A stretch of DNA of 64,000 bases, taken from positions 124,001 through 188,000 of the forward strand of contig NZ_VWXI01000012.1 of the NCBI RefSeq assembly GCF_011752525.1, written 5' to 3'. How positions within the stretch are numbered: the stretch's first letter is position 1; each line of letters begins with the position of its first letter. The notes beneath the pieces were generated by a model. That model was not told the origin of the DNA and did no database searches. It saw nothing but the letters and a program-made list of their open reading frames with translations. Origin of the DNA: Pantoea sp. Cy-639 (lineage in GTDB: Bacteria > Pseudomonadota > Gammaproteobacteria > Pseudomonadales > Pseudomonadaceae). Made by a program: the position numbers and the translations under genes. Shown here in pieces: positions 57,507 to 64,000 of the stretch.

Positions 57507-59072
57507 CTAACGGTTGAAGCGCTCCACCAGCGCACGCAGGCCCGCGCAGATCTGCTCCAGTTCGGCGCCACGCGAAGCGGCGGCGTTGGCACTACTGGCA
57601 CTCTGCTGGACGGTACCGGCCACGCCGTTGATCTGCCGCGACACGTCCTCGGCCACGCTCGACTGTTCGTGGGAGGCCGCCGCCATCTGCTGGCTCATGT
57701 CGCTGATCCGCCGCAGCGCCTGGCGAATGCCCTCCAGCGCCTGTTGCGCCTGGGCCACCTGGGTGACACCCTGCTCTGCCCCGTCAAGCCCGAGGCTGGC
57801 GATGCTCACGGCCTGCTCGGCGCCGCCACGCAGACTGTCGATGATCGACTGGATATGCAAGGTGGACTGGCGGGTCTTGTCGGCCAGCGCGCGAACCTCG
57901 TCGGCGACTACCGCGAAACCGCGCCCCTGCTCACCGGCTCGCGCGGCCTCGATGGCCGCATTGAGCGCCAGCAGGTTGGTCTGCTCGGCGATCGCGCGGA
58001 TCATCCCGGCGGCCTCGGCGATGGCGCCGGTCTGACCGGCCAGCTCGTTGACCGCCTGGTTGATCTGCCCGACGGTGTCGGCCAGGCCGCGGATCGCCGC
58101 GCCCGAGGCGTCGGCCACCTGGCTGCCCTGCTCGGCCAGCAGATGCGCGGTATGGGCTTCCTGGGCGGTGAGCTGGACATGACCGGCGACCTCGCCGATG
58201 GAGGCGGCCATCTCGGTCATCGCGGTGGCGGTCAGGTCGGTCTCGGCGCGCTGTTCGAGCAACGCCGCCTCGGTGCCACGCGACAGACGCCCGGCGTCCT
58301 GAGCCGCTGCGGCCATCTGCGTGGCGAGGTCGCTGAGGCGCGTGAGCGCGGTCTTCAACCGCGCCTCTTCGCTGATCAGGATCAGCTCGAGCTGCCCTGC
58401 GGCGCCGGACAGGTCACTGTAGGTCAGCGCCACGATCGGGTCGCTGAAGGTGTTGCCAGCCCCCTCGGCGATACGCCTCAGATGACGGCCCAGGCGGCCA
58501 TGGGCCCACAGGCCGACCCCGGCGAACAACGCCAGGATCAGCCCTTGGGCAGGCAGCCCGGGCCACAGCCGATTGGCACCGATGGCCAGCACACCGCCCA
58601 GCAATGGCAAGGCCATGGCTCGCGTCAGCAAGGCCAGGCGCCGTGCCGGCGACAGCGCCGCCTTGCCCGCGCGCAGGCGGGCATACAAGGCTTCGGCACG
58701 CGCCACCTGTTCACGGCTCGGGCGCACCCGCACCGATTCGTAACCCACCACCCGAGCGTTCTCCAGGATCGGTGTGACGTAGGCGCTGACCCAGTAGTAG
58801 TTGCCGTTCTTGCAGCGGTTCTTGACGATGCCCATCCAGCTGCGCCCGGCCTTGAGGTACTGCCACATCAGTTCGAACACCGCTGCGGGCATGTCCGGGT
58901 GGCGCACCAGGTTGTGCGGGCTGCCGATCAGCTCATCCTGGCTGTAGCCGCTGATGGCAGCGAACTCGGCGTTGCAGTAGGTGATCAGGCTGGCCGTGTC
59001 GGTCGCCGAAATGAGCCGCTGGTGTTCGGGGAAGCTTTGCTCGACCGGATTGACCGGCAGGTTCTGACGCAC
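57507..59072 (-). CDS. Aer-like PAS-containing chemoreceptor
   Basis: A 521-residue energy-taxis-type receptor. The N-terminal PAS domain (about 18-120, [19 protein letters not shown] and [19 protein letters not shown]) probably binds FAD, as in Aer. A hydrophobic region near 150-195 with two helices ([14 protein letters not shown] and [16 protein letters not shown]) anchors it, and the MCP signalling domain has the tip [18 protein letters not shown]. The layout matches Aer2 of P. putida. The downstream c-di-GMP gene links redox sensing to motility control. Confidence 0.9.
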   Translation of the reverse strand: MRQNLPVNPVEQSFPEHQRLISATDTASLITYCNAEFAAISGYSQDELIGSPHNLVRHPDMPAAVFELMWQYLKAGRSWMGIVKNRCKNGNYYWVSAYVTPILENARVVGYESVRVRPSREQVARAEALYARLRAGKAALSPARRLALLTRAMALPLLGGVLAIGANRLWPGLPAQGLILALFAGVGLWAHGRLGRHLRRIAEGAGNTFSDPIVALTYSDLSGAAGQLELILISEEARLKTALTRLSDLATQMAAAAQDAGRLSRGTEAALLEQRAETDLTATAMTEMAASIGEVAGHVQLTAQEAHTAHLLAEQGSQVADASGAAIRGLADTVGQINQAVNELAGQTGAIAEAAGMIRAIAEQTNLLALNAAIEAARAGEQGRGFAVVADEVRALADKTRQSTLHIQSIIDSLRGGAEQAVSIASLGLDGAEQGVTQVAQAQQALEGIRQALRRISDMSQQMAAASHEQSSVAEDVSRQINGVAGTVQQSASSANAAASRGAELEQICAGLRALVERFNR

Positions 59073-59301
59073 GGTGAGACTCCATTCGCAGACGATCCGA
59101 CAGACGACCTGGCAGGGAGCCAGGCAACCCGGAACCGTTCATCCTGGATCAGTTCCAATGTCCGACAGCGCTTGCTCACGGGCCGGCAAATGGCCGGATC
59201 GCCCTGGACAATTACTTGAATGACTGACCAATCAAAGCGGCGAATTCTACGAATTCCATCACATTTTGCAAATAAAGGTGATGGATCATGGCGTTGCGCT
59301 G

Positions 59302-59319
59302 TAACGATAGATATCGTTA
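59302..59319. promoter_or_regulatory. Perfect palindrome upstream of the XRE regulator
   Basis: TAACGAT-AGAT-ATCGTTA: 7-bp arms, 4-base spacer, ending 29 bp before the XRE gene start. Position and symmetry suggest an autoregulatory operator; it could also act on the divergent aer2-like gene. Confidence 0.55.
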
Positions 59320-59348
59320 AGTGCTTGATTCTAAATGGGAATTGAGCG

Positions 59349-59663
59349 ATGACAAGATCAGGCCTAGGTCCTGCCCTGCGCCGCTATCGCAAGCTGGCGT
59401 GCCTCACGCAGGCGCAACTAGGCGAGCGCACCGGCTTCGACCCCAAGACCATAAGCCGCTTCGAAACCGGCACGTACACCCCCAGCATCGAAGCGCTGAT
59501 GCACCTGGCCGAGGCGCTGGGGGTCAAAGCCAAAGTCTTCTTCGCCGAACCGGACGACGAAGAAGAACAGCGTGCCTACCTCTTCGGTGTCATACACAAC
59601 GCCCCGCCCAAGGACCTTGGCAAGCTGATCGCCGCCGTCGATCAGGCCCTGGCCAAGCCCTGA
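59349..59663 (+). CDS. Small XRE-family helix-turn-helix regulator
   Basis: A 104-residue protein with a Cro/cI-type DNA-binding domain (about 9-63: LRRYRKLACLTQAQLGERTG, then FDPKTISRFETGTYTPS and LMHLAEALGV) and an acidic C-terminal tail (EPDDEEEQ). There is no partner toxin gene next to it: the neighbours are the divergent aer2-like gene and the DctA-like transporter 209 bp downstream. The upstream palindrome supports self-regulation. Targets unknown. Confidence 0.87.
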   Translation: MTRSGLGPALRRYRKLACLTQAQLGERTGFDPKTISRFETGTYTPSIEALMHLAEALGVKAKVFFAEPDDEEEQRAYLFGVIHNAPPKDLGKLIAAVDQALAKP

Positions 59664-59714
59664 TTTCCCTCGTGCACCACGCTAGAGCCACCGCCTTGCC
59701 GACGCAGGATAACT

Positions 59715-59723
59715 GGTCAGACC
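59715..59723. promoter_or_regulatory. GntR-type operator candidate 1 upstream of the transporter
   Basis: GGTCAGACC is a perfect 4+1+4 palindrome of the type bound by FadR-subfamily GntR regulators such as LldR and PdhR. It lies 150 bp before the transporter start; two GntR-family genes are downstream. Confidence 0.45.
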
Positions 59724-59790
59724 GGTAAGGCCAAAAAACCTTGCAATGTCGGAAATTTCGGCGTTACATGGCCCTCGCAGTGAACAAACC

Positions 59791-59799
59791 GGTAAGACC
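59791..59799. promoter_or_regulatory. GntR-type operator candidate 2 upstream of the transporter
   Basis: GGTAAGACC differs by one base from a perfect GGTCnGACC palindrome and shares the flanking CCGGTAAG with the first site. It lies 74 bp before the transporter start, close to the likely promoter. Confidence 0.4.
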
Positions 59800-59872
59800 A
59801 CAATAATTAAGTCCTGCACTCTTTCGCTCCGTGCGGCCTGGGGGGCAAGGACACCGACCAGAGACTCCTCCC

Positions 59873-61183
59873 ATGCTCAAATGGTGTTCGCGTTCAATCT
59901 TCCTCCAGGTTGTGCTTGGCCTTGCCCTCGGCATCGCCTGCGGCCTGGCCCTCCCCGACCTGTCCCTGCAGCTCAAGCCCTTGGGTGACGGCTTCATCAA
60001 GCTGATCAAGATGCTCATCGGCCTGATCGTGTTCTGCGTGGTGGTCAGTGGTATCTCCGGCGCCGGCGACCTGAAGAAGGTCGGGCGCATCGGCCTGAAG
60101 TCGGTGATCTACTTCGAAGTGCTGACCACCCTGGCCCTGGTGATCGGCCTGGTGTTCGCCTTCAGCAGTGGCATCGGCAGCGGCGCCAACATCCACCTCG
60201 ACCAGCTCTCCAGCGCCGACGCCGGCGCCCTGGCCGAGCGCGGCGCGCACATCCACGACACCACCACCTTCCTGATGGACCTGATTCCCACCTCGGTGAT
60301 CGGCGCCTTCGCCGACAACAATATCCTCCAGGTCCTGCTGTTCTCGGTGCTGTTCGGCAGCGCGTTGAACCTGGTCGGTGAATCGGCCTCGGGCATCTCG
60401 CGGTTGATCAACGAGTTGAGCCACGTGATCTTCCGCATCATGGGCATGATCGTGCGCCTGGCGCCGCTGGGCGTGTTCGGCGCCATCGCCTTCACCACCA
60501 GCAAGTACGGCCTGGCCTCGCTGCAGCACCTGGGCGGCCTGGTGGCGCTGTTCTACCTGACCTGCGCCGGCTTCGTGCTGATCGTCCTCGGCACGGTGAT
60601 GCGCCTGTCGGGCCTCAAGTTGCTGCCGTTCATCAAGTACCTGCGCGAAGAGCTGTCCATCGTCCTCGGCACCGCCTCCTCCGACGCCGTGCTGCCTCAG
60701 GTGATGCGCAAGCTCGAGCACCTCGGCATTGGCAGTTCGACCGTCGGCCTGGTGATCCCCACCGGTTATTCGTTCAACCTCGACGGCTTCTCCATCTACC
60801 TGACCCTGGCCATCGTGTTCATCGCCAACGCCACCGGCACCCCCTTGGCGATGACCGACCTGCTGACCATTCTTCTGGTGTCGCTGGTGACTTCCAAGGG
60901 TGCCCACGGCATCCCAGGTTCGGCCCTGGTGATTCTCGCCGCGACGCTGACCGCCGTGCCGGCGATTCCGGTGGTCGGCCTGGTGCTGGTGCTGGCGGTG
61001 GACTGGTTCATGGGGATTGGCCGCGCGCTGACCAACCTGATCGGCAACTGCGTCGCCACCGTGGCCATCGCTCGCTGGGAAAAGGACATCGACCTGGAGC
61101 GCGCCAACAATGTGCTGGCCAACAAGCCAGGCTTCGCTCCGGTCATCCGCAAGCAGGGCCAACCCCATCAACAGGAATTCTGA
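59873..61183 (+). CDS. Dicarboxylate:cation symporter (DctA/DAACS family)
   Basis: A 436-residue inner-membrane symporter with about eight helices plus two re-entrant loops. Family hallmarks are SSDAVLPQVMRKLEHLG (serine-rich hairpin region), GYSFNLDGFSIYLTLA, VTSKGAHGIPGSALVILAATL and ALTNLIGNCVATVAIARWE. It is closest to DctA-type C4-dicarboxylate carriers, but glutamate or another dicarboxylate is possible. The ATG at 59873 follows a weak GAGACTCC. It is followed by two GntR-family genes that probably regulate it. Confidence 0.9.
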   Translation: MLKWCSRSIFLQVVLGLALGIACGLALPDLSLQLKPLGDGFIKLIKMLIGLIVFCVVVSGISGAGDLKKVGRIGLKSVIYFEVLTTLALVIGLVFAFSSGIGSGANIHLDQLSSADAGALAERGAHIHDTTTFLMDLIPTSVIGAFADNNILQVLLFSVLFGSALNLVGESASGISRLINELSHVIFRIMGMIVRLAPLGVFGAIAFTTSKYGLASLQHLGGLVALFYLTCAGFVLIVLGTVMRLSGLKLLPFIKYLREELSIVLGTASSDAVLPQVMRKLEHLGIGSSTVGLVIPTGYSFNLDGFSIYLTLAIVFIANATGTPLAMTDLLTILLVSLVTSKGAHGIPGSALVILAATLTAVPAIPVVGLVLVLAVDWFMGIGRALTNLIGNCVATVAIARWEKDIDLERANNVLANKPGFAPVIRKQGQPHQQEF

Positions 61184-61235
61184 GCCCAGGGGCGCCGGCG
61201 CAAAGCGCCGGGCGCCCCGTGCCAAGGAGCGAACC

Positions 61236-61937
61236 GTGATCAGCTCTTCGACCGTAGTCAACTCCGTGGTGGAGAAACTCCGCCAGGCCCTGGCCCGAGG
61301 CCAGTGGCGCAGCGGTGAAATGCTGCCTGGCCAGCGCGAGCTGGCCGAGCAGTTGGGTATCAGCCGGCCCAGCCTGCGCGAGGCGGTGATCGTGCTGGAA
61401 ACCCTCGGCCTGGTGCGCTCGATGCCCGGCAAGGGCGTGCTGGTGCTCGATGCCCAAGCCGCCCAGGCCCAGGAACCGGACGCCGTGGCCGCCGCCAGCC
61501 TGGCCGACGTGCTGGAGCTGCGCTACACCCTCGAGCCCTTCATCGCCGGGCTGGTCGCGCAATCGGCCGGCAACCAGGACATCGGCCAGTTGCGCCTGAC
61601 CCTGATGGACATGCGCGAAGCCCTCGACGCCGGTGACCGCGAAGCCGGCATCAACGCCTACATCGCCTTCCACGAGGCGCTGTTCGCCCTGACCACCAAC
61701 CCGATCTTCCAGAGCGTGGTGCAGCAGACCGGCAACGCCCTCAAGCAAAGCGCGCAGATGCTGCGCGACTCCCCCGAGCACCTGGCCGCGCGCCTGAGCG
61801 AGAACGAAGCGGTGGTACGTGCCATCCGCGAACGCAACAGCGCCCAGGCCAGCCTGCAGATGCGCCGGCACATCCTCGCCGAAGGCGAACGCATGGGCAT
61901 CGCCCTGAACATCCCGGACGACCATCCCGGCCCCTGA
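61236..61937 (+). CDS. FadR-subfamily GntR regulator
   Basis: A 233-residue regulator with GTG start at 61236 (AAGGAG eight bases upstream). Winged helix-turn-helix: PGQRELAEQLGISRPSLREA, VIVLETLGLVRSMPGKGV. The FCD domain covers about 75-220 (LADVLELRYTLEPFIAGLVA to HILAEGERMG). It lies 52 bp after the transporter stop and 16 bp before a second GntR gene. Paired GGTCnGACC-like sites upstream of the transporter are suitable targets. The ligand may be the transported acid. Confidence 0.9.
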   Translation: MISSSTVVNSVVEKLRQALARGQWRSGEMLPGQRELAEQLGISRPSLREAVIVLETLGLVRSMPGKGVLVLDAQAAQAQEPDAVAAASLADVLELRYTLEPFIAGLVAQSAGNQDIGQLRLTLMDMREALDAGDREAGINAYIAFHEALFALTTNPIFQSVVQQTGNALKQSAQMLRDSPEHLAARLSENEAVVRAIRERNSAQASLQMRRHILAEGERMGIALNIPDDHPGP

Positions 61938-61953
61938 CCCAAGGAGAGCGCCC

Positions 61954-62640
61954 ATGAGCGCCTGCGCCCCCGCCATGCCCGCCCTGCTCAACGCCGACGA
62001 AACCCGCCTGTCGGCGGAGCAGATCTACCCACGCCTGTTCGACGCCATCCTCGAACAACGCCTGCCCCCCGGCAGCGCCCTGCCAGAACAGGCACTGGGC
62101 GACGCCTTCGGCGTCAGCCGCACGGTGATCCGCCGGGTGCTCGGCCGCTTGTCCGACCAGCAGGTGGTAGTGCAACGCCCCAGCCATACCGCGCACCTGG
62201 CCGCGCCCGATCCAGACCAGGCACGCCAGGTACTCAGCGCCCGGCGCCTGGCCGAGACCACGCTGATCGGCCTGGCCACCCAGCGCGCGCGCCCCGCGCA
62301 GATCCGCCAGTTGCGCCAACTGGTCGATCGCGAACGCCAGCATCACGAGCAAGGCCAACGCTGCACGGCGATCCGCCTGGGTGGCGAGTTCCACCTGAAA
62401 CTGGCGCAGATGGCCGCCAACGCGCCGCTGGCACGCTTTCTCAACGGCCTGGTGCCAATGACCTCGCTGATCATCGCCCGCTACGAATCACCCAGCTGCG
62501 AGCACTGCGCCTGGCAAGAGCACGCGGCGCTCATCGATGCGGTGGAGCGCGGCGACGGCACGGGGGCCCTGGCGCTGATGCACGCACACCTCGATCGCCT
62601 GGAAGCCAAGCTCGACCTCGATCAGCGCGGCTGCGCGTAA
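61954..62640 (+). CDS. GntR-family regulator with FCD-type ligand domain
   Basis: A 228-residue regulator, different in sequence from its neighbour. The helix-turn-helix is PGSALPEQALGDAFGVSRTV, IRRVLGRLSDQQVVVQRPSH; the helical effector domain follows with His ligands such as GEFHLKLAQMA and a C-terminal HAALIDAVERGD, typical of metal-containing FCD/VanR folds. It is preceded by an AAGGAGAG site 16 bp after the first regulator's stop. Its 3' end overlaps the converging GlxA-type gene by 19 bp. Confidence 0.88.
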   Translation: MSACAPAMPALLNADETRLSAEQIYPRLFDAILEQRLPPGSALPEQALGDAFGVSRTVIRRVLGRLSDQQVVVQRPSHTAHLAAPDPDQARQVLSARRLAETTLIGLATQRARPAQIRQLRQLVDRERQHHEQGQRCTAIRLGGEFHLKLAQMAANAPLARFLNGLVPMTSLIIARYESPSCEHCAWQEHAALIDAVERGDGTGALALMHAHLDRLEAKLDLDQRGCA

Positions 62641-63584
62641 CGCTTGCGGTATTCGGCCGGGCTCACTCCGACATGGCGCACGAAAGCACGCCGCAAGGTG
62701 TCGGCATTGGCGAAACCGCACAATGCCGCCACCTGCTTGGGTGGCTCCCGGCCAAGCTCCAGGCGCTCCCGCGCGGCATTCACTCGCGCCAGTTCGACCC
62801 AGGCCGCCGGAGTCATGCCCACGTCGGCATGGAACAGTCGGGCGAAATGCCGTGGGCTCAGCCCGACCCGCCGCGCCAGGCTGGCGATGCTGTGGTCCTG
62901 CGCCGGATGAGCTGCCACATAGCGCTGCAGCCCTTGCAGCACGGAGCGCCCCGTCACCGATGACGCGCCCTGGCGGCTGAACTGCAACTGCCCGCCCGGC
63001 CGCTTGAAGTACATCACCAATTGACCGGCCACCCGCTTGGCAATGTCCCGGCCCAGGTCTTCCTCCACCAAGGCCAGCGCCAGGTCCAGCCCTGCGGTCA
63101 CCCCCGCCGCCGTCCGTACCTTGCCGTCATGCACCTGGATCGCGTCGACCTCCACCTGAACCTGCGGATAACGCGCGGCCAGCGCCTCGGCCACCGCCCA
63201 ATGGGTGGTGATGCGCCGACCGTCGAGCAAACCGGCCGCGGCCAGGGCGAATGCGCCGGTGCACACCGAACCGTAGCGCCGGCAGGTGGCGCTGCGCTGG
63301 CGCAGCCAGTCGAGGATGCCAGTGCGCAGGTGCTGGTCGGCCGCCTGGGGGGTGCCGGCGATCAACAAGGTATCGAACGTATCGAAGGCCTCGCCGATCC
63401 AGCCGTCGGGCAGCAGTTTCGCGCCCGAGGAACTGACCAGCGGGCCTGGCTCGCAGGCCAGCAGCAACACGCGATAGGCCTCGTGTCCAGCCTGCCGGTT
63501 GGCCTCGGCGAACACATCGAGCGGGCCGCAGGCATCGAGTAGCTGGACACCGGGCATGGCGAGGATGGCGAGGGTGAGGGGCAT
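62622..63584 (-). CDS. GlxA-type transcriptional regulator (DJ-1/PfpI + AraC domains)
   Basis: A 320-residue regulator. The N-terminal DJ-1/PfpI-like domain (about 3-165; MPGVQLLDACGPLDVFAEAN, and the elbow YGSVCTGAFALAAAG) probably binds a small molecule, and the C-terminal AraC domain has two helix-turn-helices (SIASLARRVGLSPRHFARLF and PKQVAALCGFANADTLRRAF). I start at MPLTLAILAMPGVQ, not 46 codons upstream in the leader. It is divergent from the HD-domain gene, a likely target, across about 149 bp. Confidence 0.92.
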   Translation of the reverse strand: MPLTLAILAMPGVQLLDACGPLDVFAEANRQAGHEAYRVLLLACEPGPLVSSSGAKLLPDGWIGEAFDTFDTLLIAGTPQAADQHLRTGILDWLRQRSATCRRYGSVCTGAFALAAAGLLDGRRITTHWAVAEALAARYPQVQVEVDAIQVHDGKVRTAAGVTAGLDLALALVEEDLGRDIAKRVAGQLVMYFKRPGGQLQFSRQGASSVTGRSVLQGLQRYVAAHPAQDHSIASLARRVGLSPRHFARLFHADVGMTPAAWVELARVNAARERLELGREPPKQVAALCGFANADTLRRAFVRHVGVSPAEYRKRYAQPR

Positions 63585-63660
63585 GGTCTTAAGTCCTGCT
63601 GGAGCGGGCTGGGAACGACGAGGTCGACGGTGTCTTGCGACGACGGACAATGGCAGAATC

Positions 63661-63675
63661 TGACGCATAACGTCA
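63661..63675. promoter_or_regulatory. Inverted repeat between the GlxA-type and HD-domain genes
   Basis: TGACG-CATAA-CGTCA, 5-bp arms, in the shared promoter region 58 bp before the HD gene start. A weak candidate for a regulator site. Confidence 0.3.
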
Positions 63676-63733
63676 ATTGAGGACAATACAACGACTGCGC
63701 AGACTGGACACTCCCTCACCAAGGAGCCACACC

Positions 63734-64000
63734 ATGTCCACCTCCATCGCCGGCATCGCCCTCCCCGACAGCGCCATGGCCCGGGAAATCACCGAACTGG
63801 TACGCGATACCGCCTCGCCGCTGCTGTTCCACCACTCCAGCCGGGTATTCTACTTCGCCGCCCTCGCCGGCCAGCGGCTGGGCCTGAAATACGATGCCGA
63901 ACTGCTGTACTGCGGCTGCATGTTCCACGACATGGGCCTGACCCATGCCCACAGCAGCGACTGCTGTCGCTTCGAGGTCGACGGCGCCAATGCCGCGCGC
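63734..64000 (+). CDS. HD domain-containing protein (partial, 3' end beyond right edge)
   Basis: The first 89 codons of an HD-superfamily metal hydrolase. The metal-binding residues appear in LLFHHSSRVFYFAALAGQ (first His) and the HD pair in CMFHDMGLTHAH. The spacing and the SSRVFYFAAL segment resemble the cyanamide-hydratase-like group of HD proteins. ATG 63734 follows AAGGAGCC. The gene continues past the right edge, so its length and second half are unknown. It is divergent from the GlxA-type regulator. Confidence 0.85.
   Translation, partial: MSTSIAGIALPDSAMAREITELVRDTASPLLFHHSSRVFYFAALAGQRLGLKYDAELLYCGCMFHDMGLTHAHSSDCCRFEVDGANAAR

Noticed and set aside
59196..59219. FliA (sigma-28) promoter upstream of the aer2-like gene
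   Set aside because: GGCGATCC and TCAAGTAA are present on the minus strand, but only 8 bases apart instead of about 11, so I did not annotate it despite the literature link of aer2 to FliA.

Overview
The window is about 64 kb of GC-rich bacterial chromosome and most likely comes from a Pseudomonas of the P. putida group. The evidence is the gene content and order: tig-clpP-clpX-lon-hupB-ppiD, cysB/cysH/pabB, oprI, an acnD/prpF-type methylcitrate operon, an aer-type receptor followed by a PAS-GGDEF-EAL gene, and a tRNA Arg-His-Leu-His cluster between tig and folD. The species cannot be fixed from the sequence alone. Nearly all of the window is coding, with no insertion sequence, prophage or CRISPR array.

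Layout. 1-7.8 kb: a minus-strand propionate (2-methylcitrate) operon, gntR-prpB-prpC-acnD-prpF-prpD, with prpD cut by the left edge; a palindromic operator candidate lies upstream and every intergenic gap inside the operon carries a perfect inverted repeat. 8.1-11.2 kb: a three-gene plus-strand set of a retropepsin-like protease, a membrane protein with a degenerate transglutaminase domain and an ATP-grasp ligase-like protein. 11.3-15.2 kb: pabB, cysH, cysB and a universal stress protein. 15.3-20.6 kb: a ketopantoate-reductase-like gene, a PilZ-like protein, a DAHP synthase, a small acetyltransferase, the lipoprotein gene oprI facing an L,D-transpeptidase, and a small unknown gene. 20.7-25.4 kb: tesA divergent from ybbA-ybbP, then greB and an unknown gene. 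25.6-33.8 kb: DoxX-like protein, MltF-like lytic transglycosylase, TatD-like nuclease, a chemoreceptor, Mpo1-like protein, thioesterase, CHAD protein, a small lipoprotein and a patatin-like phospholipase.

33.9-43.5 kb: the protein quality-control block on the minus strand (tig, clpP, clpX, lon with a sigma-32-type promoter, hupB, ppiD), a small unknown gene and four tRNA genes. 43.8-50.9 kb: folD and then a compact operon that looks built to import a basic or ureido amino acid, hydrolyse citrulline to ornithine (CtlX-like), convert ornithine to proline (ornithine cyclodeaminase) and regulate itself through an Lrp-type protein. 51-55.8 kb: one very large gene encoding a leucine-rich-repeat protein with a NEL-type E3 ubiquitin ligase domain and a C-x-D catalytic motif, a probable effector aimed at eukaryotic hosts. 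55.8-59.1 kb: an aer2-like redox receptor and a c-di-GMP protein as a two-gene operon. 59.3-64 kb: a small XRE regulator with a perfect palindrome upstream, a DctA-family transporter followed by two GntR-family regulators, a GlxA-type regulator and a divergent HD-domain gene cut by the right edge.

The strongest candidates for new biology are the NEL effector, the self-contained citrulline/ornithine operon, and the protease/degenerate-transglutaminase/ATP-grasp trio. Functional statements rest on motif and family recognition by eye; no database search was run.
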